A DNA stretch of 5,708 bases, taken from assembly GCA_022844575.1 (NCBI GenBank), contig JALHLL010000215.1:1-5708 (forward strand), read 5' to 3'. The stretch comes from a bacterium. GTDB taxonomy: Bacteria; Bacteroidota; Ignavibacteria; Kapaibacteriales; UBA961. Positions 1 through 5,292 of the stretch are shown here, piece after piece; position 1 is the first letter of the stretch; each line of letters starts with the position of its first letter. The notes beneath the pieces were generated by a model. It searched no databases. It was not told where the DNA came from and worked only from the letters and a program-made list of their open reading frames with translations. The position numbers and the translations under genes are program-made.

Positions 1-101
1 CGGATGCACTCTCCATGATGGATGGTATGGGTATGAATGAAGAAGATGACGATACCGGAGCGGAAATTTTAGAAGACAATACCGAAAACGAAGCCGACTA
101 A
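1..101 (+). CDS. tig: Probable trigger factor, C-terminal tail only (partial)
   Basis: An open frame enters from the left edge (codons in phase with position 3) and stops at TAA 99-101, leaving about 32 residues: a Met/Gly-rich stretch (SMMDGMGMNEEDDD) followed by a strongly acidic tail ending NENEAD-like (TENEAD). No domain is visible in so short a piece. The assignment to trigger factor, the ribosome-bound folding chaperone and prolyl isomerase, rests on gene order: tig directly upstream of clpP and clpX is a very common bacterial arrangement, and acidic tails after the last helical domain are seen in some trigger factors. A Gly/Met-rich end is also seen in GroEL, so that remains an alternative, although the acidic tail and the clpP neighbour argue against it. 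The stop is 108 bases before the clpP start chosen here. Confidence 0.55.
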   Translation, partial: DALSMMDGMGMNEEDDDTGAEILEDNTENEAD

Positions 102-113
102 CACAAATAAAAA

Positions 114-129
114 GACGAGAAGATTCGTC
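114..129 (+). other. Small hairpin in the tig-clpP spacer
   Basis: GACGAG (114-119) pairs with TTCGTC (124-129), six pairs including one G-U, around an AAGA loop. It starts 12 bases after the upstream stop codon. No T-run follows (the next bases are ATATTGC), so it is not a standard intrinsic terminator. It could protect the 3' end of the upstream message or be chance. Confidence 0.35.
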
Positions 130-144
130 ATATTGCTACCGATA

Positions 145-178
145 ACGTATCCGTTCGCATAGTGTAGAACGGATATGT
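145..178 (+). other. Strong 12-bp hairpin upstream of clpP
   Basis: ACGTATCCGTTC (145-156) pairs with GAACGGATATGT (167-178) over twelve consecutive positions, eleven Watson-Crick and one G-U, around a ten-base loop. The stem ends 31 bases before the clpP ATG. The following bases (ATTTAATC) are only moderately T-rich, so it is at best a weak terminator. It may instead be an mRNA processing or stability element between tig and clpP, or a DNA operator since the arms are a near-perfect dyad. The pairing is seen directly; the role is inference. Confidence 0.5.
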
Positions 179-209
179 ATTTAATCACCTTTATTTGGTA
201 GTTTCCCCT

Positions 210-821
210 ATGATGAACAATTTGGTTCCGATGGTAGTTGAGCAAACAAGCCGCGGCGAGCGTGCTTATGATATTTACTCCCGTCTTCTCAAAGAACGTA
301 TTATATTTATCGGCACACCTATTGATGATTATGTAGCAAGTCTTGTTGTTGCACAATTGTTATTCTTAGCAAGCGAAGACCCGACTAAAGATATTAATAT
401 TTATGTTAATTCTCCGGGCGGAAGTGTTTCTGCCGGACTAGCCATTTATGATACAATGCAGTTTGTAAGACCGGAGATATCAACAATTTGTATTGGTATG
501 GCGGCTTCAATGGCACAGGTATTATTATGTGCCGGTACTCCGGGTAAACGTTATAGCTTGCCTAACTCGCGTATTATGATGCACCAACCTTCAGGCGGTA
601 CCCAAGGTCAATCATCCGATATTGAAATCTACACAAAAGAAGTTATGCGTACACGAGATACTTTGTATTCTATTATTTCGAAGCATACAGGTAAAGAGTT
701 CGATACGATTTTAAAAGATGCTGATAGAGATAAGTACATGTCTGCTCAAGAAGCATTAGAGTATGGTATGATCGATCGTGTTCTTGATCGTCATCCCGGC
801 GGAGATGTGAAACCGCAATAA
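210..821 (+). CDS. clpP: ATP-dependent Clp protease proteolytic subunit ClpP
   Basis: ClpP is the serine peptidase that forms a double-heptamer chamber in the cytoplasm and degrades proteins delivered by an AAA+ unfoldase, here almost certainly ClpX encoded next door. The 203-residue product matches the family along its full length: VPMVVEQTSRGERAYDIYSR near the N-terminus, the NSPGGSVSAG oxyanion-region glycines at about 67-76, the nucleophile Ser100 in GMAASMA, His125 in MMHQPSGG, and the third triad residue Asp174 in DADRDKY. I chose ATG 210, which gives MMNNLVPMV and begins almost exactly where mature ClpP normally starts, so no cleaved propeptide of the E. coli kind is apparent. ATG 213 is equally possible; an upstream in-frame TTG at 195 would add five residues but has no better ribosome site. 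Only a weak GGTAG (197-201) precedes the start. It is separated from clpX by 155 bases containing a terminator-like hairpin. Confidence 0.97.
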   Translation: MMNNLVPMVVEQTSRGERAYDIYSRLLKERIIFIGTPIDDYVASLVVAQLLFLASEDPTKDINIYVNSPGGSVSAGLAIYDTMQFVRPEISTICIGMAASMAQVLLCAGTPGKRYSLPNSRIMMHQPSGGTQGQSSDIEIYTKEVMRTRDTLYSIISKHTGKEFDTILKDADRDKYMSAQEALEYGMIDRVLDRHPGGDVKPQ

Positions 822-848
822 TTTGATGCGGTTAGCAATATATCTTTT

Positions 849-892
849 AAAAAGAAGACCTTTGTCGTTTAATGGCACAGGTCTTTTTCTTT
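849..892 (+). terminator. Terminator-like hairpin after clpP
   Basis: GACCTTTGTC (857-866) pairs with GGCACAGGTC (874-883), nine of ten positions with one U-C mismatch, around loop GTTTAAT. The stem is followed directly by TTTTTCTTT (884-892) and preceded by an A-rich run (849-856) that can extend the pairing, so it could work in both directions. It lies 28 bases after the clpP stop and fits an intrinsic terminator that ends, or partly attenuates, transcription before clpX. The first ATG of the long clpX reading frame (872) falls inside this hairpin and is therefore unlikely to be used. Confidence 0.75.
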
Positions 893-928
893 AACAATAA
901 AATATTCTGGTTTAGTTTTTGCTGTTTG

Positions 929-955
929 CTCAACCCTTACAAAATCGGGGTTGGG
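929..955 (+). other. Hairpin just upstream of clpX
   Basis: CTCAACCCT (929-937) can pair with GGGGTTGGG (947-955) over nine positions; the core CAACCC/GGGTTG is perfect and the rest includes two G-U pairs. The loop is TACAAAATC. It ends 21 bases before the clpX ATG and has no T-run, so it does not resemble a terminator. It could be an operator or a 5' untranslated hairpin. A TATTAT box at 962-967 resembles a -10 element but has no good -35 partner and would leave a very short leader, so I do not call a promoter. Confidence 0.35.
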
Positions 956-976
956 AACGAATATTATAGTAGTGAT

Positions 977-2254
977 ATGAAAAAAGAAAAAAATAAACAT
1001 GAACAAGAACTCGCATGCTCATTCTGTGGTCGGGAAGCCCACGAAGTGGAAAGTCTGATTGCAGGTGAAGGCGTTTATATTTGTGATGCTTGTGTTCAGA
1101 GTTCATTAGAAATAATTAACCGTAATGCGCGCCAAAAAGATAAGCTCCCAACAAAAAGTATAAATAAACTTCCGAAACCCTCGGAAATGAAAAAACGTCT
1201 TGACGAATATGTAGTCGATCAGGATGATGCGAAAAAAACTCTATCGGTAGCCGTTTATAATCATTATAAACGTATTTATGCCGAATCTTTAGGAGGTTCG
1301 TATGCCGATGTGGAGCTTGAAAAGAGTAATATATTATTAGTTGGCCCCACAGGAACGGGCAAAACCTTGCTTGCAAGAACTTTGGCAAAAATTCTTGATG
1401 TCCCTTTTGCTATGGCGGACGCCACGACTATTACCGAATCGGGATATGTCGGTGATGATGTAGAAACGGTGTTGGTGCATCTGCTACAAAACTCCGACTA
1501 TGATGTAGCTCGTGCAGAGCAGGGGATAGTATATATAGACGAAATCGATAAGATAGCGCGGAAAAGTGATTCGGCAAGTATTACACGAGATGTTTCAGGC
1601 GAGGGAGTACAGCAGGCATTATTGAAAATTTTGGAGGGTACGCTTGCAGGAGTTCCGCCGAGAGGAGGGCGTAAGCATCCCGAGCAAAGTTTGATATGGG
1701 TAAATACACGAAACATTCTATTTATATGCGGCGGTGCATTCGACGGCATGGAAAAAATCATTGCTCGACGTCTCAATAATAAAACGATAGGGTTTATTAG
1801 CGAGGGGCAGGAAAGTATTGAAGAGGGATATGATATACTTCAACATACTGAGCCGGAGGATATACAGAAATTCGGATTTATTCCCGAAATTGTTGGACGA
1901 CTTCCTGTCATTGCGCCTTTGGCACCTTTATCGGATGAGGCAATGTTGGATATATTGCAAAAACCGAAGAATGCACTTATAAGGCAGTACCAAAAGCTAT
2001 TCTCTATGGAAGGCGTGGATTTGAGTTTTGAAAACGATGCTCTGATTGCCATTGTGGAGAAAGCAAAGTTGAGAAAAACAGGTGCACGAGGTCTAAGAGC
2101 AATTATGGAAGAAGCTATGAACCCGGTGATGTATATTCTGCCGGACAAACAACATATTCGTAAGTGCGTTATCACCCGCTCCGTAGTGGAACAAGGTGCT
2201 GAACCTCTCTATGAGATAATGCACGAACGTGAGGCGGTTCGTACAAGTGCTTGA
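977..2254 (+). CDS. clpX: ATP-dependent Clp protease ATP-binding subunit ClpX
   Basis: ClpX is the hexameric AAA+ unfoldase that recognises tagged substrates and threads them into ClpP. The 425-residue product is of typical length. Visible in order: a four-cysteine zinc-binding domain (Cys14, Cys17, Cys36, Cys39), Walker A GPTGTGKT (123-130), pore loop GYVG (156-159), Walker B IVYIDEIDK (184-192), the RKH pore loop (232-234), the ClpP-docking IGF loop (271-273), the GRLP arginine-finger region (Arg308) and sensor-2 GARGLR (369-374). Every key motif is intact. The frame is open back to ATG 872, but the extra 35 residues are hydrophobic, unlike any ClpX N-terminus, and that ATG sits in a terminator hairpin; ATG 977 gives MKKEKNKHEQ directly before the zinc domain. 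No clear Shine-Dalgarno precedes it. The intact IGF loop next to clpP implies a working ClpXP pair. The gene may have its own promoter because a terminator separates it from clpP. Confidence 0.97.
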   Translation: MKKEKNKHEQELACSFCGREAHEVESLIAGEGVYICDACVQSSLEIINRNARQKDKLPTKSINKLPKPSEMKKRLDEYVVDQDDAKKTLSVAVYNHYKRIYAESLGGSYADVELEKSNILLVGPTGTGKTLLARTLAKILDVPFAMADATTITESGYVGDDVETVLVHLLQNSDYDVARAEQGIVYIDEIDKIARKSDSASITRDVSGEGVQQALLKILEGTLAGVPPRGGRKHPEQSLIWVNTRNILFICGGAFDGMEKIIARRLNNKTIGFISEGQESIEEGYDILQHTEPEDIQKFGFIPEIVGRLPVIAPLAPLSDEAMLDILQKPKNALIRQYQKLFSMEGVDLSFENDALIAIVEKAKLRKTGARGLRAIMEEAMNPVMYILPDKQHIRKCVITRSVVEQGAEPLYEIMHEREAVRTSA

Positions 2255-2280
2255 AACTGATATTTATTAATGATTGTAAG

Positions 2281-2338
2281 TATCATAAGTATTGCAAAAT
2301 GAATAAAAGATATTTGATAACATAAGTAAGTTATGATA
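2281..2338 (+). repeat. Repeated CATAA boxes in the clpX-transglycosylase gap
   Basis: TATCATAA (2281-2288) has its exact reverse complement TTATGATA at 2331-2338. CATAAGTA occurs at 2284-2291 and again at 2321-2328. The second copy forms a local dyad, CATAA-GTAAG-TTATG (2321-2335), that extends imperfectly to ten positions per arm. Three CATAA boxes within 52 bases of an AT-rich spacer could be a regulator binding site, but AT-rich DNA produces such matches by chance. Confidence 0.35.
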
Positions 2339-2342
2339 TTAG
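2314..2342 (+). promoter_or_regulatory. Possible promoter for the lytic transglycosylase gene
   Basis: TTGATA (2314-2319, five of six matches to a sigma-70 -35 box) and TATTAG (2337-2342, four of six matches to a -10 box) are 17 bases apart. The CATAAGTAAGTTATG dyad lies in the spacer, where a repressor could act. Transcription would start near 2349, just before the small ORF at 2362. If the organism is a Bacteroidota its promoters may follow a different consensus, so this is tentative. Confidence 0.3.
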
Positions 2343-2361
2343 GTGCTTGCAGAGAGTAACT

Positions 2362-2406
2362 ATGAAAAAATGTTCACGAAAATGTAGTTGTGAGGCTAAA
2401 GTTTAA
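2362..2406 (+). CDS. Possible 14-residue Cys/Lys-rich leader peptide
   Basis: ATG 2362 opens a short frame reading MKKCSRKCSCEAKV, ending at TAA 2404-2406, 56 bases before the transglycosylase start. A purine-rich GAGAG (2352-2356) sits five bases before the ATG, a better ribosome site than those of clpP or clpX here. Three of fourteen residues are cysteine and five are basic. The stop codon lies in a small hairpin (GGCT 2394-2397 with AGCC 2406-2409). It is not recognised as any known family. It could be a regulatory leader peptide whose translation affects the downstream gene, or a chance ORF; its length alone gives no statistical support. Confidence 0.25.
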   Translation: MKKCSRKCSCEAKV

Positions 2407-2447
2407 GCCGTAAATTGCCAATCGTCGTAAAGTTGAAAAGAACTATT

Positions 2448-2455
2448 GAGAGGGG
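2448..2455 (+). promoter_or_regulatory. Shine-Dalgarno site fixing the transglycosylase start
   Basis: GAGAGGGG lies seven bases before ATG 2463. It is the clearest ribosome site in the window and decides the start in favour of ATG 2463 over the in-frame TTG at 2415, which would place a basic, non-signal-like stretch before the signal peptide. Confidence 0.7.
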
Positions 2456-2462
2456 AAAAAAT

Positions 2463-4970
2463 ATGTTGTTTACTCGTTGTGTTTTCGGCTTAGCTGTTGC
2501 ATTCATAGTAGCTTTTTCTGCTGAACCTGCACTTTCCCAGCAGAGAACGGCTAATCCGGGTAAACCGGTTACTCCTAAAAAAGTATTCAAAGATGAATAC
2601 TCCGAATTTGACAGCGAAGACCCCACCGAACCAACAGGTGAAGAACTTGTAAAACTAAAACTTGAACATGCCCGCCAATGGTATATTAACGGATTAAGTT
2701 TAATAGAACGCAAAGACACCACACATGCTGCCGAGTATTTTGAGGAAGCAATGCTGGTGCTTAATGAACTTGTAAGTTACCCCGGTATAGAAAAAAACGA
2801 GGACTTTCTTGATCTTGCTCAATCAATAATAGAAGATTATGAAGGTTTCGTTGATGATATAGATAATCTGCCTGCTGCTTCGGCGGCTTTTGTATTGCGC
2901 GAAAAACTTTTTCAAGAAGTTGACGCTTATGCAAGAAATAATGACAATAAGATAAATATTATACCGAATGATACTCTCGGAAAAACATATGTACGCACAA
3001 TACCCGGAACAACAATCCCGATTACTATCAATGAAGCGGTTGAAAAAAGTGTAGCTTTTCTTACCCAAAACAAAGGTCGTAAGTTTTACCAACGATGGTT
3101 AGAGCGTAGCGGGCGTTGGTTCCCGATGATGAAGCGTATTGCAAAAGAAGAAGGTGTGCCGGAAGAAATCATATACCTTTCTATGATGGAAAGCGGTTTG
3201 AATCCTAATGCCGTTTCTCGTGCTAAAGCAGTAGGATTATGGCAATTTATGCAATCAACGGGCGAAATGTACAACTTGAAGGTTACCCGTTGGACTGATG
3301 AACGACGTCACCCTGAAAAAGCTACAAGAGCGGCAATGCGACATCTTCGTGATTTATACGGTGATTTAGGAGATTGGCATTTGGCGTTGGCATCGTATAA
3401 TTATGGGCCCAACGGTGTAAAACGTTCAATTAAAAAAACGGGTCTCGAAAAACCTACTTTTTGGGATGTAGTGCCGCATTTGCCGAAAGAAACAAGAAAC
3501 TATGTACCTCTGTTTCTTGCTTTAACGATTGTTACTTCCAATCCGCATGAATACGGTTTCGATCTTGAGCAGATTAAATATGAGCCGGAATATAATTTTG
3601 AGACGGTTATGGTTAATGAACCCGTAGCATTGTCGGTTTTGGCAAATTGCGCGGGAATTACACTTGATGAACTGAAAGCACTCAATACGGAATTGACAAG
3701 TATTTGTACCCCACCTTCCAAATCGTATGAGCTACGATTGAAGCAGGGTACACTTGATGAATTCAACTCCAAATTTGCTTCTCTAACCGATGAAGATAAA
3801 CGTCCGTGGTTAGACCACGTAGTTCAAAGAAAAGAAACGCTTTCTTCAATAGGTCGCCGTTATGGTGTTTCCGCTCAACAGATTGCAGATGTGAACGGTA
3901 TAAGTGACGCTTCATCTAAACTACGCAAGGGGGCGGTACTCAGGATACCGTTAAATTCTTCTTCGAGAGAAACAACAGGCAATCTGGCGCAGAATGCTGT
4001 TCAGCAGCAAACCGAAACGCAAAATACTGAGGTAGCAACGAATACTTCCGAGCAACCGACAGCTACGGATAACACATCGACAGGTAATAGTGTAGTGTCT
4101 TTACCGGCAATCAATACTCAAAACATAACAATAATCCCCGAAAAAACGCAAACCATTCAACAGCAAGAACCTTCCGCGCGACGTTATGTTAAACATATGG
4201 TAAAACAGGGTGAAAACCTTAGTAGTATTGCACGTGCATATGGTGTGCGACTTTCCGATATGCGTTTATGGAATAATTTGCCAATAGGGGCGGATGATAT
4301 TCATGTAGGCGATAAATTGAATGTTGCCGAAGAGTTCGGAACAATGAAAACGGTTGCAGAAGCAAATACAAAGTCTGAAAAAACGAAAGCATTACAAAGC
4401 CGCGAATCATCTACTCACATAGTAAAAAAAGGTGAAACTCTTGCCGAAATTGCTAAAGAAAATAATGTTGAATTATCTTCAATGCTTAAGGCAAATAAAA
4501 TGACATTGGCTTCAACCCTGTCAGTCGGTAAAGTACTCACAATACCCCCATCTGAGGGTGCGGAAAGTGGTAATAATCGTTCATCAAAAGAAAAATTGTC
4601 GGCTTTTGCTGTCCAGGGTAATGATGGTAAGAAGATTCAACATAAAGTAAAATCGGGTGAAAATATTGGAATTCTTGCAGCTACATACGGTGTTGAAGTT
4701 GGCGATGTTCGACGTTGGAATCCTGATATTGAAGGTAACAAAATAATAGTAGGCGATAGGTTAACTATTTATGCCGAAAGAAATGCAAAAGGTAGTTCTT
4801 TTTCAGATAATGACAAAACTGGGTCATTACCTAAACACTACATTGTTAGAAAGGGTGATTCTTTAACCGAAATAGCGGAAAAATTCGGTGTGAGCGTTCA
4901 AACCCTACGTAAGAAAAATAGAATTCGTAACGATAACGTTATCGCAGGACAAAGGATAAGAATCCAATAA
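2463..4970 (+). CDS. mltD: Secreted MltD-like lytic murein transglycosylase with five LysM domains
   Basis: Predicted to cleave the MurNAc-GlcNAc bond of peptidoglycan, forming 1,6-anhydro ends, in the cell envelope. The 835-residue product begins with a signal peptide: hydrophobic core about 7-20, with likely cleavage near ALS-QQ (24-26). No lipobox cysteine follows, unlike lipoprotein MltD of E. coli. Residues 60-140 are a helical, TPR-like segment. The GH23/SLT domain spans about 205-360, with catalytic Glu243 in MMESGLNP, then AVGLWQFM (256-263), ALASYNYGPNGV (308-319) and the MltD-type NYVPLFLA (346-353). Five LysM glycan-binding repeats follow, at about 451-496, 576-620, 651-695, 726-770 and 791-834, the last ending at the C-terminus. 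Linkers are Gln/Thr/Ser/Asn-rich, especially 500-570. E. coli MltD has fewer LysM repeats, so this is an extended version. The family assignment is firm; the symbol is by closest family and not by proven orthology. A strong ribosome site supports the start. Confidence 0.92.
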   Translation: MLFTRCVFGLAVAFIVAFSAEPALSQQRTANPGKPVTPKKVFKDEYSEFDSEDPTEPTGEELVKLKLEHARQWYINGLSLIERKDTTHAAEYFEEAMLVLNELVSYPGIEKNEDFLDLAQSIIEDYEGFVDDIDNLPAASAAFVLREKLFQEVDAYARNNDNKINIIPNDTLGKTYVRTIPGTTIPITINEAVEKSVAFLTQNKGRKFYQRWLERSGRWFPMMKRIAKEEGVPEEIIYLSMMESGLNPNAVSRAKAVGLWQFMQSTGEMYNLKVTRWTDERRHPEKATRAAMRHLRDLYGDLGDWHLALASYNYGPNGVKRSIKKTGLEKPTFWDVVPHLPKETRNYVPLFLALTIVTSNPHEYGFDLEQIKYEPEYNFETVMVNEPVALSVLANCAGITLDELKALNTELTSICTPPSKSYELRLKQGTLDEFNSKFASLTDEDKRPWLDHVVQRKETLSSIGRRYGVSAQQIADVNGISDASSKLRKGAVLRIPLNSSSRETTGNLAQNAVQQQTETQNTEVATNTSEQPTATDNTSTGNSVVSLPAINTQNITIIPEKTQTIQQQEPSARRYVKHMVKQGENLSSIARAYGVRLSDMRLWNNLPIGADDIHVGDKLNVAEEFGTMKTVAEANTKSEKTKALQSRESSTHIVKKGETLAEIAKENNVELSSMLKANKMTLASTLSVGKVLTIPPSEGAESGNNRSSKEKLSAFAVQGNDGKKIQHKVKSGENIGILAATYGVEVGDVRRWNPDIEGNKIIVGDRLTIYAERNAKGSSFSDNDKTGSLPKHYIVRKGDSLTEIAEKFGVSVQTLRKKNRIRNDNVIAGQRIRIQ
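4931..4944. repeat. Perfect 14-bp palindrome inside the end of the transglycosylase gene
   Basis: CGATAACGTTATCG is a perfect 14-base palindrome in the codons of the last LysM repeat, 27 bases before the stop codon. A palindrome of this length is expected by chance roughly once in 16,000 positions at even composition, so one in this window is only mildly surprising. It might be a protein binding site upstream of rho or a coincidence of codon choice. Confidence 0.4.
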
Positions 4971-4975
4971 TATAC

Positions 4976-4996
4976 CACGAATTACTTTTTTTCGTG
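4976..4996 (+). terminator. Weak terminator-like hairpin after the transglycosylase gene
   Basis: CACGAA (4976-4981) pairs exactly with TTCGTG (4991-4996), six bases after the stop codon. A run of seven T lies at 4986-4992, in the loop and 3' arm and not after the stem, and the bases after the stem are TGTGTGC. That is a poor intrinsic terminator, so it may only mark the 3' end of the message. Confidence 0.3.
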
Positions 4997-5028
4997 TGTG
5001 TGCTAAAAATTACTTGTTTGTTTCGTAT

Positions 5029-5100
5029 TAGTGTGTTACATTGCATTTATTCGGTGTGCAGTATCATCAATACCCACTAGACACACACTATTGATGCAAT
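5029..5100 (+). promoter_or_regulatory. Mutually exclusive pairings at the start of the pre-rho gap
   Basis: Three perfect inverted-repeat pairs share a 3' side. TAGTGTGT (5029-5036) pairs with ACACACTA (5083-5090); CATCAATA (5065-5072) pairs with TATTGATG (5089-5096); ATTGCAT (5040-5046) pairs with ATGCAAT (5094-5100). The right-hand partners overlap, so these stems compete. GTATCA (5061-5066) also complements TGATAC (5219-5224). Competing helices are typical of leaders that switch conformation, but AT- and GT-rich sequence raises the chance of random complementarity. Confidence 0.35.
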
Positions 5101-5103
5101 TTG

Positions 5104-5126
5104 TTGTCGGTTTATAACCCCGACAG
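5104..5126 (+). other. Hairpin in the pre-rho gap
   Basis: TGTCGG (5105-5110) pairs exactly with CCGACA (5120-5125), with a closing U-G pair outside. An alternative continues the stem as GGTT (5109-5112) with AACC (5116-5119) around a TAT loop, leaving two bulged C. ATTTTC follows two bases later, a short T-run, so weak termination or attenuation is possible. CCCC 5118-5121 could also pair with GGGG 5210-5213 downstream. Confidence 0.5.
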
Positions 5127-5127
5127 A

Positions 5128-5187
5128 TTTTCGATAGATGTTCCAAAGTTAGTTTTACTAATTCATATAGTAAATGATTATCGAAAG
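5128..5187 (+). other. Two-tier stem-loop in the pre-rho gap
   Basis: An outer stem pairs TTTCGATA (5129-5136) exactly with TATCGAAA (5179-5186), extended at both ends by a wobble pair. Nested inside it, TTTACTA (5154-5160) pairs exactly with TAGTAAA (5168-5174) around loop ATTCATA. An asymmetric internal loop (5138-5153 opposite 5175-5177) separates the two. Nested perfect stems are less likely by chance than single ones and suggest a folded RNA. Confidence 0.5.
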
Positions 5188-5204
5188 ACCAGATTTAGGT
5201 CTGG
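5186..5204 (+). other. Hairpin with two alternative registers in the pre-rho gap
   Basis: CCAGA (5189-5193) pairs with TCTGG (5200-5204); alternatively AGACC (5186-5190) pairs with GGTCT (5198-5202). Both are perfect five-base stems that share bases and exclude each other. The first register stacks one base away from the preceding two-tier stem; the second competes with its base. Confidence 0.4.
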
Positions 5205-5217
5205 CAGATGGGGCACA

Positions 5218-5247
5218 TTGATACCTTGTTCACAGGAAATTTATTTT
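5218..5247 (+). promoter_or_regulatory. Possible rho-proximal promoter
   Basis: TTGATA (5218-5223) and TATTTT (5242-5247) are 18 bases apart and match sigma-70 boxes at five and four of six positions. A second pair, TTCACA (5229-5234) and CATAAT (5254-5259), has a long 19-base spacer. The region up to the rho start is very AT-rich, which makes such matches cheap. If either is used, the hairpins upstream would lie outside that rho transcript. Confidence 0.25.
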
Positions 5248-5292
5248 ATTATTCATAATTATCCATTCTTTTTAACAACTCATAAAGAGAAC

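Noticed and set aside
69..356. Minus-strand ORF overlapping the clpP start
   Set aside because: Shadow of the clpP and upstream coding frames; its translation resembles no protein family and it overlaps a firmly identified gene.
872..976. N-terminal extension of clpX from ATG 872
   Set aside because: The ATG lies in a terminator hairpin, the encoded residues are hydrophobic and unlike ClpX, and the known N-terminus plus zinc domain begins at ATG 977.
1498..2175. Minus-strand ORFs opposite clpX
   Set aside because: They lie entirely opposite the conserved ClpX coding sequence and have no ribosome site or recognisable domain.
2415..2462. TTG 2415 as the start of the lytic transglycosylase
   Set aside because: It would place a basic, non-hydrophobic stretch before the signal peptide and lacks a ribosome site, while ATG 2463 has GAGAGGGG at ideal spacing.
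5081..5090. GT/AC-rich runs (for example 4993-5000 and 5081-5088) as a microsatellite or phase-variation repeat
   Set aside because: Each run has only four or so dinucleotide units and lies outside coding sequence with no sign of slippage effects.
5094..5117. Seven-codon ORF MQFVVGL in the pre-rho gap
   Set aside because: Too short, without a ribosome site, and within overlapping inverted repeats that explain the sequence better.
5208..5258. Sixteen-codon ORF (MGHIDTLFTG and onward) before rho
   Set aside because: No ribosome site of note, overlaps promoter-like boxes and an AT-rich tract, and has no sequence feature beyond chance.
4971..5292. Known RNA gene (tRNA, tmRNA, SRP RNA, RNase P RNA) in the pre-rho gap
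   Set aside because: I looked for a T-loop motif, the SRP GGAAGG-type loop and RNase P conserved cores and saw none; the hairpins are reported only as unassigned structure.
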